From Fonsecaea monophora (taxonomy: Eukaryota; Ascomycota; Eurotiomycetes; Chaetothyriales; Herpotrichiellaceae): a stretch of DNA of 64,000 nt. The position numbers were made by a program, and so were the translations under genes. The notes below the pieces were generated by a model, which saw nothing but the letters and a program-made list of their open reading frames with translations, did no database searches and was not told the origin of the DNA. Positions 9,647-20,331 of this stretch are shown piece by piece; position 1 is the stretch's first letter; each line of letters begins with the position of its first letter. The DNA is taken from assembly GCF_001642475.1 (NCBI RefSeq), contig NW_019173969.1:207026-271025 (forward strand). Direction: 5' to 3'.

Positions 9647-11268
9647 TCATTTGCCCTTCCTGGCGACAAGCCTCTGCTCCCACCACGCCTTGATCCTCTG
9701 CACGTCGAAGCCCATGGCGACGAGTCTGGCCTCGTCACTAATGAACCACTCTTCCTGCTCGTCGCCATCGCCTTCAGGGTGTTGATCGCGAATACCGCCA
9801 GCGGCACTCTCCAAAGAACCCTCGCCCTCGGCTCTCTGGCTCCCAGTCTTCGGAGGGTATTTGTTCAGAATCACGTCCGCTTCGCCGTCCGCGGAACTCC
9901 TTCGCAGCCGGTGCATGACCAGGCCGCGGAACAGGGCGACCGTGCCCACGGCGGGCAGAAACTTTTGCGCGTCCACAAACACAGACACGGTGACGCCGGA
10001 CGTGCGGTGCGTGATGGACGGATCGTGGATTTTGATGTGTCGCTTGGGCGGAAATGGCGTGTTGGGCCGGTGGATCAGCGAGGGGGACACCCAGGATATC
10101 AGAGCGAGGACGGTGCACGAGTAGCTTTTCTGATGCGGCAGGGCAAGGAGTGAAGCGAGGCTGTCGATTGGAGATATCGACGCGAGATTGGTAAGTCGGG
10201 TCCTCGGGTCATCGTCTTGTGGAACGGGCGGAGCGGAGAAAGTGGTTGATCTGGCGATATCGGTGGGCTGGTGATGGGGAACGTTAAGGGGGTTGTGAGT
10301 GTTAAATGCATCAGCTTCGCGGACAGCTTGTCTCTCGTAGTCATCCTCGTTATCTAGAAGTGAGTGAGTTGACGTGGACGGAGGAAGACGTTGGCTGTGA
10401 AGTTACCTTGTGTCTCTTCTTGATTGCCATTCCCATGTGGCCGTGGTCGACTCACAGTAGCCTCCTCCATGGGCGGCGGTTGCTGGATCTGGCGAAGTGC
10501 TTCCCTGCGCTGTTCAAGCCGCGATTGAGACACAAAGATAGTATCGAAACCGTGCTCATCATCTGAATCATCCTCTGACATGTTCCGAGATACCTTTTGT
10601 GTCGGCTTGGACGACTTTGGTTTACTCTGCGCGCTGCGAGAGCCAGGCGCTCGGTCATCGCGGTCACGAATATCTCTCTTCTTAGATGCGCTTCCCCCTG
10701 AAGCAGAGGACAAGTCTTTTCTTTGAGGATGTGGCTTTTTGCGGAACATGTCGTCGTGCTCTTCCCTAAGGAAGCCACCTTCGAGTTCAAGTTGGTCCTC
10801 GCCCTCAGATGTTTCGACAGGCTCTCTGTCCCGGCCGACCCATGCGCAGTCTCGGATCCCCAGATATACCACTCGACCTTTCCCACTCAGTCGAGGTGCG
10901 CTCCTCACTTGGAACCTGCGCACTTCAATGACGTCCCCCCGTTGTAGGTCGCGCAGCTCCTTCACTCTGAGGAGGGTGGGTGCTAAGACGGCCTGAATCT
11001 GGAGATGGCCATCCGAGGCTGCGAAGCGAAAGGACCATGTGTCGGGTTCTCGGGCAGCAGAGTCGATGCCGTGGTCATCGCCGGTGACGGGCGTTTCGTC
11101 TCGTTCGTCGTCACGGTCGTCGACTGCGTTTCTACGGCTACCCGCATGCGCTTGCCCAAATACGTGTTCGACTCGGAGGACCAGCGAGGGCGGGTGTACG
11201 CAGGTGCGGAGGAGTTCTGCGAGGCATCTCTCTAACTTGGGCAGGGCGGTGCCACGAGGAGCAAGCAT
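9647..11268 (-). CDS. Protein with two OB-fold-like domains, function unknown
   Basis: Two exons: 11268-10407 and 10353-9647, with a 53-bp intron (GTAACT donor, TTCTAG acceptor). They encode 522 residues. The first region, residues about 75-147, has the strand pattern of an OB fold (GDVIEVRRFQVRSAPRLSGK then GRVVYLGIRD). The middle 150 residues are basic, acidic and disordered. The second region, residues about 363-435, reads YSCTVLALISWVSPSL ... RHIKIHDPSI ... VTVSVFVDAQKF ... VGTVALFRGLVM. This resembles ssDNA-binding OB domains of the Pot1/RPA kind, with an invariant-looking HIKIHDPS strand. The C-terminus has an aromatic helix (ISDEARLVAMGFDVQRIKAW). I do not recognise a named family. A nucleic-acid or telomere/replication role is inference from fold pattern only. 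It shares a 772-bp divergent promoter with the alcohol dehydrogenase-like gene. Confidence 0.75.
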
Positions 11269-12040
11269 GCTCGAAGGCGGTCCGGCATTGTCGGAGGACC
11301 TGTCGTCGTTATCGTGAATCTTTTCTATGACGGCAGAAAACGGTCACTCCGCGGGTCGTTTTCTGTAAATTGGTTACGCGACGCGTCCAACCACACGCGT
11401 TCAGACGGGTTCGCGGCGCTTACTAAGCCCTCATCTCTATCCCCTTTGCGTGCCCTTGGGTGCCCCTTGAGTGACCCTTTTCATGACAGCCTTGCAGCTC
11501 TCTCTGTGAACGGTGTATGTTCTTGGATAAAGGTACTCTTCTACCAGTAAAAGGCCCAATCTCGCAGCTTCTGAGACCATATCGAATATATCAGGGATGG
11601 ACTGAATGCACTGAATCAATTCTAGAACATCTGGCCTATGGAGAATATTCGCGGGCTGCACGACGGCAGATCTACGATGTTACACAAAAACATCCCTGGC
11701 TCGCGCTGGAAGACTTCTCAACGCATCTTCCCGCATATGCAGACTAGAAATGCACCAAGACAGCGCCTTCGGTAATGCGGGGTGTTCACCTCTACAAAAG
11801 GCGAACCACATATCTGGGGAGAAGCGAGTCTGGGGAAAACTGCAGGTCCCCTCACTCCGCTTCGGGAGATTGTCTTCATCGTCCCGGCTGTTGTAACACG
11901 TTCTATTGCGAGGATATTCTAGAAGATTTGCAAAACTCAGTGGCTTTTTCGCTTCGAGCCATAGTCAAACGAAATACCCTCTCTTGCGCGTAGCACCCTT
12001 TCTGCTTCTATCTCTTCATTTGAAACAAACCAGACCAGCA
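11269..12040. promoter_or_regulatory. divergent promoter region (OB-fold gene / Fe-ADH-like gene)
   Basis: 772 bases between two divergent start codons. Small ORFs here (for example 11517-11747) look like chance. The reading frame of the plus-strand gene is open back to about 11906 but contains no ATG before 12041. Confidence 0.6.
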
Positions 12041-13466
12041 ATGTCGCCAACCGAGGTCTACAGACCTGCGTTTACAGACCCTCCTGGCACGAACCTCGCA
12101 GGCATCCCGGTCTCGAACCTCAAACTGTCCTCGCCATACGTGAGCTATGGCCTGCCGTACCAGGAAGCATGCGCCAAACACGTGCGCGAGACCTTTAACG
12201 CCTCGCGAGTGTACATTGTAGCGTCTGGGACCCTCTCGCGCGAGACCGACAGGCTGGACAGGCTGGTCGAGGCGATCGGCAGGGACAAGGTCGTCGGTAT
12301 CAAAAAGGGTATGACACCGCATACGCCGTGGTCGGAGATTCTGCAAATCACGGCCGAAGCGAGAGAATCCAACGCCGACTGTCTTGTGACGTTGGGCGCT
12401 GGGAGTATCACCGATGGCGCGAAAATGGTGACACTTGTGTGTCTCTCTCTCGGATAGCCCCTTGGGGAGTGTTTTGACTCAGAGTGCTAATCTAATATCC
12501 GTGTCCAGGCACTTGCAAATAATATCCGAACGGCAAAGGAGCTCGCCAGATATTCTTCAGAGAGCACCGACGTCCCTGCGACGGTGCATGAGCCGAAGGT
12601 GCCACTGATCACGATTCCGACAAGTCTCTCCGGTGGCGAGGTATTCAATACCCCCTTTTATACTTCTTGAATTGCCTCCGTCGAGCCATGCGCTGATATG
12701 ACCCCCAAAGTATTTCAGCCTAGGCGGCGGCACGGACGACTCTACAAAGCACAAGGTCGCGTTCCTGCATTCCGGCATGGGCGTGAACCTGGTCATTCTC
12801 GACCCGGAGCTGTGCATGACGACTCCGCCGTATCACTGGCTCAGCACGGGCGTCAGGAGCCTCGATCACTGTGTCGAGGCGCTGTGCTCGCTCCAAGGCA
12901 CAGAGACGTCCGATCGAAAGGCTGAGGAGGGCTTGAGGCTGCTGGTCCCGAGCCTGCTCAGATGCAAACAGGACCCCGAGGACCGCGAGGCCCGGCACAA
13001 GTGCCAGATGGCCGTGATCCTCGCGATGGACAACATCCGCGCCGGGGTGCCCATGGGCGGCAGCCACGCCATCGGACACCAGCTGGGCCCGCTGGGCGTC
13101 GCGCACGGCGTCACCAGTTGCATCCTCTGTCCCGCCGTCATGAAGTACAACATCAAACACGCAGCCGGGAACACGGCGATCATCGACCGCCAAGCCAAGG
13201 TCAGAAACATCCTCTGGTCCGAGCCGGTGGTCGCGGCCCTTCTCGCGCAAAAGGGTCTTGGTCAGGACAGTGCTGATCTCGGCGATATCCTCGACGTCAT
13301 TATTCGCGCGTTGGGCCTTCCCAGGACGCTCTCGGAGCTGGGGATCCAGAGGGACGTGCTTCCCGGTCTGGCGAACCGCGCGTTGGCCGACTTTTGGTCC
13401 CCGACCAATCCGGTCCCGCTGGTCAAGGCCGAGCAGGTCCAGGAGATTCTCGAGGCTGTCATGTGA
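12041..13466 (+). CDS. Iron-type alcohol dehydrogenase / maleylacetate reductase-like enzyme
   Basis: Three exons: 12041-12436, 12509-12640 and 12711-13466, with introns of 72 and 70 bp. They encode 427 residues. The family has an N-terminal dinucleotide-binding domain and a C-terminal helical domain and reduces or oxidises carbonyl/alcohol substrates with NAD(P)H. Seen here are the nucleotide-binding loop TLGAGSITDGAK (about residue 117), IPTSLSGGEYFSLGGGT (168) and the metal/substrate region GGSHAIGHQLGPLGVAHG, which keeps both histidines. At the usual metal-ligand segment TGxDAxxHAxE the sequence reads TGVRSLDHCVE, so the first Asp ligand is replaced by Arg. Metal-independent maleylacetate reductases also vary here, so this is probably a reductase of that branch. 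It converges with an aldo/keto reductase only 183 bp away; a shared pathway is possible but unproven. Confidence 0.9.
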
Positions 13467-13649
13467 AATGCACGCAGAGAGACAGAGTGATAGAGAGACA
13501 CACAGAGAGAGAAGGTGGGTACTTATGACAGAGAAGAAACCTACGAGTTCAAGCGATGATTCTTTTGAGCATTGCAAGTCATTCAGTCATGCGATCCAGA
13601 TTCCCTGTGAGAAATTCTGCTTATCACGTTTTTTGAGATTTTTTTTGGA

Positions 13650-14777
13650 CTATCCCTGCTGCCATGACTTGGTCGTCTTCCCCTTGAAACCCTTCGAGTC
13701 GAGCTCAGCCATCTCCTCCCTGCTCAGTCTCCATCCCAGCGCCTGCATGTCATCGGTGGCCTGGCATTCCCTCCTGATCCCCACCACCGGGATCGCGCCC
13801 TTGCAGATGTTCCAGTTCATACCCACGGCCGTGACGCTGACGTTGTACTTGGCGGCGAGCCGTCGCACAACTCGCAGAGCCGGCTCCAAATGCTCCATCT
13901 TGTAGCTGCTGAACCGGTACTCCTTTGCCGGTGGGTTTCCCTGCGTGTGTTTGCCCGACAGACGACCCTTGGCGAGGGCCGAGTAGGATTGGAACACAAT
14001 GCCGTGTTGCTTGCACGCCTCGAGCATGCCTTCGATCTCGGGCATGCGTCGCAGAACCGAATACTCGCACTGGTTGGTCGCCAGAGGTATGCCGTACTCG
14101 GCCAGAGCGTCTTGCATGGCCAACATGTCCTCCACCGAGTAATTCGCCACGCCGACCGTCTTGGTCATCCCCTCCTCCACGCACTTGGCCATGCCCTCGG
14201 CCGCTTGCTTGATGGAGCTGACGTGGGCCGGCCTGTGCACCAGATAGCAGTCGATGTAGTCGAGGTTCATCCTCTCCAACGTCTTCTTCAGCTGCTTCAC
14301 TGGTGCGTCGACCGGGTGAATGTTGTTCATGCCCGTGTCTACAACGTCGGGTAGCCACTTTGTCTGCACGATGATCTGTGAGCGGTCGACCCCGCAGCTG
14401 TGGTTGTTGACCAAATCTCCCAGAATCCGTTCACTCCTGCCGCTGCCGTACACTTGAGCCGTGTCGACGAAAGTCATGCCTTTCTCGAGACACGCCTGCC
14501 ACGCTTGCCGGAGAGAAGGCAGTTCGTCGTCCGACCAGTGGAAAGTTGACGTGTCTCCCCACGACCACGCGCCCCAGACGATCAAGGGGACCTGGACATC
14601 TCTCCCGTCCTTGCCGCGCAGTGTGTACCGAGAATCCAGCCGAGGCGTGAAGTCATCCGGCAGAACATGTTTCAGCCCGTCGTAGGAAGCGGGCAGTGGT
14701 TCAGGTTTCGATGCATGGGACTCTGACACCGCAGGCATGCCTGATGTGAGTCCAGCCTGCAGGATCTTCTGAGCCAT
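13650..14777 (-). CDS. Aldo/keto reductase family oxidoreductase
   Basis: Single exon, 375 residues. NADPH-dependent reductase with a (beta/alpha)8 barrel. The catalytic tetrad is complete: Asp105 and Tyr110 in TFVDTAQVYGSGRSE, Lys140 in IIVQTKWLP and His181 in DCYLVHRPAH. The C-terminal cofactor segment AIPVVGIRRECQATDDMQAL is present. The reading frame opens at a GTG at 14885, but the first in-frame ATG is 14777 (MAQKIL), which I use. The first 40 residues are a polar extension. The order of segments and the GMTFVDTA start resemble plant and fungal pyridoxal-reductase or perakine-reductase-like AKRs. Substrate unknown. The gene is tail-to-tail with the iron-type dehydrogenase. Confidence 0.92.
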   Translation of the reverse strand: MAQKILQAGLTSGMPAVSESHASKPEPLPASYDGLKHVLPDDFTPRLDSRYTLRGKDGRDVQVPLIVWGAWSWGDTSTFHWSDDELPSLRQAWQACLEKGMTFVDTAQVYGSGRSERILGDLVNNHSCGVDRSQIIVQTKWLPDVVDTGMNNIHPVDAPVKQLKKTLERMNLDYIDCYLVHRPAHVSSIKQAAEGMAKCVEEGMTKTVGVANYSVEDMLAMQDALAEYGIPLATNQCEYSVLRRMPEIEGMLEACKQHGIVFQSYSALAKGRLSGKHTQGNPPAKEYRFSSYKMEHLEPALRVVRRLAAKYNVSVTAVGMNWNICKGAIPVVGIRRECQATDDMQALGWRLSREEMAELDSKGFKGKTTKSWQQG

Positions 14778-16083
14778 CCTCACCGATCTCAAAAAGTTGT
14801 CTTGCGAGTGCTTGAGAGGAGGGCTCTCGAGAACTTCGCGGCGGATAGCGCACCCAGGTACATGCTCGCCACGAGCCCAGTGCACTCATTATAGGAGATA
14901 AAGGAAAGCACGGAATCACTTGCAACTAAATGTAAACGTCACAGTAATGATTGGCGGCGAGGTTGAGAAGTACCCAGCCGTGCCAGCTATTAGATCGCAT
15001 CACTCATCCGGTTTCCCGACCCCAGCTGCCAAGGGGCGGCTGAGGAGAGAAAGTATAACGGGCTGATCAGACTGCGATATCCGTAGTACTCGTTGGATAC
15101 ACAAAGCGTCTCTTCCGTCTCTGTCATGTGCCGGTAGAAAGTCGGCAGGGCCACCGACTCTCATGTCCAAGTAACACGGGTGCATCCATCGATCGGGTCC
15201 CTCAATCCCCCTTGATAGGGGTCAGTCGTCGGAATTACAGCCAGTGCATCTGTTTGCGGGAAAAGACTTCCAGGCATTGAGCCGTCCTTTTACGTCAGGT
15301 CTCGGGATGATCCACGTCAGGTCATGTCGGGCTGCTTGGTCAAAGGCGTTCAAGGCTTGGTGTTCCAACCCAGAGGAACAGGTTTCCTGAAAATGTCGGC
15401 TGTGTAACGTGAAAGCAATTCTCACCAGCGTTATATGGGGGATAGAGCAGCCTGTCGCGAAAGATGTGCGCAAACCACATCCCAAGAGGCTTACAGTGTC
15501 CCTGTCAAGTGAGCACGGAGTTGCTTGCTCGCTGACAATTCAAGGACAGAAAGCCTGCTCAGTCAATCTCACGGATGTCAAGGTTCGCAAGGCCCTTTTA
15601 CGACTACCATAATATTTTGAAGGTCACGAGCCATCAAGATCAACAAGAAGTCAAAAGAGATCCAGAGTCACGAGACTATAAATGCCAAGGCACTAGCAGG
15701 GTTCACCTTAGTAGCTAGCGTCGCTTGCGTCGCTACCTCCCGGGACTTTGAAACAATCGTGTTTCGCATTTACCAGCCTTCCCCATGTTTCTTTCGGCTG
15801 GCGATAACGATATCGCTAACGCTTGCGCCCCTATCACCCGCGTCGTCGTGATAAACCTGATTGTTGGAACCGGGTCAGGAGCCGACTTGCGAGAAATGAT
15901 AGGTCGACTCTCAGCGCGACTATTCAAAGCGGCACACCGGAAAACGTTTCAAAAACCCATGTATATTCGTTAGAATGGTGGTAAGTGCCCTTGTTGCTGA
16001 TGGCTAGCTCTACTAGACGCTCTCTGTCTCTCTCTTTCTCTGTTTGTACCTCTCCTAGCCCTCCTTTCCCCCCCCTTTATTTT
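14778..16083. other. intergenic region, 1.3 kb
   Basis: Upstream region of the aldo/keto reductase and downstream region of the secreted-protein gene. ORFs of 60-90 codons occur on both strands but show no domain, signal peptide or splice pattern. No tRNA or repeat recognised. Confidence 0.5.
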
Positions 16084-16774
16084 CTAGGCTTCCGACTGCA
16101 ACTGCGTCTGCAACTCCTTCCAAGTCGTGGCGACAAGGGGACATCCAACACCACTCCCGGCGCCTCCCCTAAAGTTCTGTAGGGTGATGATGCACGTCTG
16201 AAGACGGGTGAGCTGGTCTTGTGCAGAATTGCCTGTGCCAGGATTAGTGGGTTGGACTGCAGTGAGGATGTGAGGGATTTACCAGATGGGAAGGCCATCC
16301 CGGCTGCGACAGAGTCTTCGACGGCACTGGCGAAAGTGTTCAAGTCGGGTGGGCAGTTGCATCTGTTCGATGTCAGAACTCGTTGTTGTTGAAGCAGATG
16401 TCAACTTACGGAATGTTCACTCCATTGTCACCGACGCAGTTCGCAGTCCCGTCGGTTGCCTTGACACCTGGAGTAATGCCGAAGGGGGGAATGAGCGAGG
16501 TATCGACTGAGCCAGAGTTACCCCCTCCAGAAGCTCCCCCATTACCTGCCGCGGTGGTAGCAGCAGCAGGGGGAGGAGGGGCAGCTGTGCCACCAGCTGG
16601 AGGAGCCGCAGAGGTTCTAGTGACGAAGGTGCTGGGGGCGTTGCCATCGCCGCCATGGTTGAAGAAACCACCATTGTCACCACCTCCACCGCCACCACCG
16701 CCACGTCCTCTTTGGGCGAGAACGGGAATGGCCGGGAATGCGGCGGCGAAGAGGTACACAAGTGCGAAGCGCAT
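16084..16774 (-). CDS. Small secreted Gly-rich protein with C-terminal cysteine domain
   Basis: Three exons: 16774-16410, 16362-16283 and 16232-16084, with introns of 47 and 50 bp. They encode 197 residues. Residues 1-20 (MRFALVYLFAAAFPAIPVLA) are a clear signal peptide. A Gly run (RGRGGGGGGGGDNGG) and a Pro/Ala/Thr/Gly linker follow. The spliced C-terminal domain reads NCVGDNGVNIPCNCPPDLNT ... QDQLTRLQTCIITLQNF ... GVGCPLVATTWKELQTQLQ. This arrangement of five cysteines recurs in uncharacterised secreted fungal proteins I have seen, but I cannot give it a formal family name. Splicing restores the domain across both introns, which strongly supports the model. The product is probably secreted to the wall or medium. 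The function is unknown. Confidence 0.85.
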
Positions 16775-19700
16775 GGTTGGATGTATAGATATTTGGGTAT
16801 TGGTTCGTTGAGACCGGAGGCGTAAGAGGGTATGCGCTTCGGGCTAGCCGGGCTTTTCAATCGCTAAAAGGAGTGTGTGGAAAGCGAGAGACGGTGTATA
16901 TACTACCAGTAGTAACCGCAGAATGGAAAGAGGCACGACCTGCGTACAGAGAGAAAGAGAGAGACAGTAAGGATTGTGATTGTCAACGAACGGTTTTGCC
17001 CAGAGTTGAGAAGGGGCGGACTCGGTATGGGAATGTGATTGCAATATATACATGTTTGCCCTGGACATGGAAAGCCACACTGATTGACAACAGGACTAGC
17101 ACTGCGCCTCGATGGAGAAGTGATAGACGTAGTACTACGCAAAAAAAAGCATGGCTATTCTTTGCGCTCAGTCTCACAGTCGTCGTGATGCCGTTTTTGC
17201 AAATGGCATTTATTGGATGTTGAACGGATAAACCCCTGTGTTTGACACGGCGCAATAGGGGAACCCCCCTTTTTCGCGTTTCACGTTTCGAAGATGCTGG
17301 TCTGCTGCCCATGATTGGTTGAGGATCGATCTGCACTTGACCCTGCATTCGGACGTCCGTGGGAATTGGGAGAAGGCCCTTGGAGTGAACAAACACATCG
17401 CCGTGTCCTTTGTTGGTCGTCCTGGTGGCATTGGCTCTCGGACGAGGAAATAAACTTGGACGTGGCGCATACAGAGACTCGGAGACCCCCCGGGCAAGGC
17501 TGCCCCGTGTTTTGAAGGGCGCTTAGATAGAGCCCGTCCTTGGCACACGCTTCGATGACTTGCGATAACACTTACCGAGAATGCGAAAGATCTGGAAAAG
17601 CATGCTCCCGTAACAAACCCACATATTCTGGGGGCAAGCGAAGATGCTCTGTGCACAAAGCCAACTCAACTTGAACCTCAATACCATACATGTTAGGCAT
17701 GACCACTCACTCCGTAGTACGAATACCACGAAGTACTAGTTGCCGTGTCAGAGACACACGTAGGGACTCCATCCCCATCGTGCCTAAAGACCACTGCAAG
17801 TTGCGACAGGGATGAAAAAAAAGGAGGTTTCTGACAATTCAAATGACAAAATTCCCTTGTCAATTTTCTGAGACAGCCAAATGGCCTTTTCAAATGCCCG
17901 TCGCGAATTCGCGCTCAACCTTCACGAACCACATCTCTGAATGCTAGACAGAGACCGTGCCAATACTCCGTCTCGTCGGCATTGCTCCTTGTTGTTATCG
18001 ATTCGAGCCGAGCGAGGCAAGCTTGACCCCTGCCTCAGGCCCTAGGATTCAATCTGGATTGCGACTGCTCAAAGAGTACTACTAAGTACTTAGTAGCCAG
18101 CGACAGGGCAATTCGATAACGACGAGTACTGTTAGCAGGATAGCTCGATCACATAGGGACATTAAGCACGGTATCCTGTTGTCTTACCATTCTCTATTCG
18201 CGGATACATCACCACGAACACGTGCGCCCCAGAAGCCAGCTAGACCATTTTGAGCGATTTCAGTGACGCGCTTCAAAGTTCAGCATTCGTTCATTCGTTC
18301 TTGGTACTGCTGCACACTGTTGGTCTAACAGAAGCAGTCTGCATGTGCGGACTCTCATCTGGCAATAGCATAATTTACTCCTGCACCCTGAGGGACTAAC
18401 CACACCTCAGTAGCACTACTAAGCCATACTGGTTGAGAGTTCTCTGTCAAGTACTACTGAGTGAGTACGCTTATGCTTGTGTCTTCCTCCATCCGCCACA
18501 AAGATCAGGTCAAAATCAATTTCTGCTTGTTCTTCATGAGGAAACTGCAAGATCTCGTCGACACTGGAGCTGAGGCTGAGGTGAGACGCACTCACTAGCA
18601 GTGACGGTGTTCTGGGGGGAGTTTCATCTGTGACCAGAGGCGGAATAGTAACAACCAGTATAATCACTTTTCTGATCCTGGATCTTGTGGTCACAGACAT
18701 GGACTCAGGAACTAGTAGCTCAGGACCATCCCAGGTCCAATGGTGTGGGAGAATGCCGTTGAACGCTCCTTCCACTGTAGTACCACTTGATAGTACTTAG
18801 TTTTACCGTTGTGTTACAACTGATATCAGGTAGAGCGGCTCAGTGCTGGGCCTCTCATCTTGTTTCCCGACACCCTGTAGTAGTAGTAGTATGCTAAGCC
18901 TCGTCAACAACTGCTTACAACGATGCCTTTGGCGGATGGATTGCGTTCGAACTTAGCGCGCCGAGAACGCGTCTTGTCCTTCTGGAAAGATGATATTGTA
19001 CGCATAAGCATTCTAAGAACTTGCTCCTCGGCCCTAGTTGTTTGATGCTGTATAGATACGATTTTGATGCTGCTTTGATATGGTTCTGAGACTGCGCAGA
19101 TATATCGGACGCACGTGATGCAGCATTGACACTGTATTAGTATCTTTGTTGTGTGTATACTACTACCAAGTTGTAGTATCAAACTCTATTAAGAAGCCCA
19201 TAACCCCTGAAAAGTACTACTTAGTAGTACTACTATTCTAGCCGCCAGAAAGGCGAAGCAGAGTCCTTCTGATCTTTGTTGGTAGGAGACAACCCCACGG
19301 CTTCCGCTACTGGAATAATGCGGAATATCTGTGTTGTGGTAAGTACTAGTAGTACTGCTATGGTAGTAAAGTATTCACTGTCCTGTCCTGAGCTTGCATT
19401 TTGTTTCCTCAGGGACCTGGATACTTCAAGTTGTACTTGGCTATGGTAACCCTAAAGCCTCGCATTTATGTCAGGAAGGCTTTCAAGACCATCTACTGCT
19501 CCATTTTCAACGTACTAGTACTGGTAGTAAGTAATATACGAAGCCACCTTCAAGTTTATCTTCCCTCCTGTTGGTTTCTGGACCTTACAAGATGTTATAG
19601 GGCTGAAGAGAGCAAGGAAGGCGAGGTTTGGCACTATCGAGAGTGTGTTCGGGTATGTTCTAGCTGAACCATCTAGTCTGACTTGTATGTCGAGATAAGT

Positions 19701-19826
19701 ACTAGTAGTAAGTAGTACTACTAGAATTGACATCTGGAATTTTTCTGTTGCCAATGATATATGAGCCAAACCACAGAAAAATGACTTCACCATGGCAGGA
19801 TCCACGTTGCTATAAGACTCGAGCAC
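16775..19826. other. large gene-poor gap, 3.1 kb
   Basis: The longest gap in the window. ORFs up to about 150 codons overlap one another on both strands and none has a supported product. Bases 18075-19724 hold the palindromic motif cluster listed separately. The remainder shows only ordinary intergenic composition, possibly including decayed sequence. Confidence 0.5.
18075..19724. repeat. cluster of palindromic TAGTACTA-type motifs
   Basis: About ten blocks built from AGTACTACT/AGTAGTACT, many self-complementary, at 18075-18096, 18411-18423, 18450-18468, 18778-18800, 18877-18898, 19157-19180, 19213-19241, 19341-19370, 19511-19535 and 19696-19724. The blocks at 18450 (AAGTACTACTGAGTG) and 18800 reading backwards (TAAGTACTATCAAGTG) form an imperfect inverted repeat about 350 bp apart. 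This would suit a decayed MITE-like element, or independent small palindromes. No transposase is visible. Confidence 0.5.
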
Positions 19827-20331
19827 TCATTCTGCAAACTCGAGGTCATATGCCAATGTATCGTCACAGAGCTCCTCCCTCAACTTGTGGACTCTATATT
19901 CCGGTCAGCATGAGCGCAACAATAGTGCTTTAGTATTAGAAGGTGAATTCCCCAGGAGGCTTTGTTCGCGAAAGCCTCGACGGAAAGTGGGGAGGCTCAG
20001 TGATGCCAACGTACTCCAGGTGAGCAGGGTGCTCAGCGTAGACCTTTACATCCTCGGCCTTGTCCAAAATCGCGACTAGCCCACAGTTGAATCCCTGACT
20101 TCTGTGCGCAGTCGATGGCAACGGTGTATTCACTTCGAGCTTCCGCAGGCCTGGGACCTGGCCGACCATGGCTCTCGCTTTAACACCCAAGTTTGAGAGT
20201 TGGACGGGTGTTACCCCGGGTTTGAGTTTGAACAGGACTAGGTTTGGGTCAGCATGAATTTGTCTAGGGCCGACTATACAGACGGGAAAGGCAATGGGGC
20301 GATCTTACTTACCGATGTGATAGATAGGCAT
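19827..20331 (-). CDS. Stress-responsive alpha/beta-barrel (Dabb) domain protein
   Basis: Three exons: 20331-20313 (19 nt), 20237-20015 and 19893-19827, with introns of 75 and 121 bp. They encode 102 residues, the usual length of a single Dabb domain. The spliced product starts MPIYHIVLFKLKPGVTPVQL. It continues with AMVGQVPGLRKLEVNTPLPS and ILDKAEDVKVYAEHPAHLE, and ends VHKLREELCDDTLAYDLEF. All of these are hallmark segments of the family, including the HPAH motif near the dimer interface. Dabb proteins are small dimeric ferredoxin-like barrels found in stress responses and as polyketide cyclase-like enzymes; no substrate can be inferred. Unspliced, the gene would be cut after six codons, so it is easy to miss. 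It is divergent from the giant DUF3638 gene with 1.07 kb between starts. Confidence 0.9.

Noticed and set aside
12720..13577. 285-codon minus-strand ORF opposite the iron-type dehydrogenase
   Set aside because: Antisense of a GC-rich conserved coding exon; no domain pattern.
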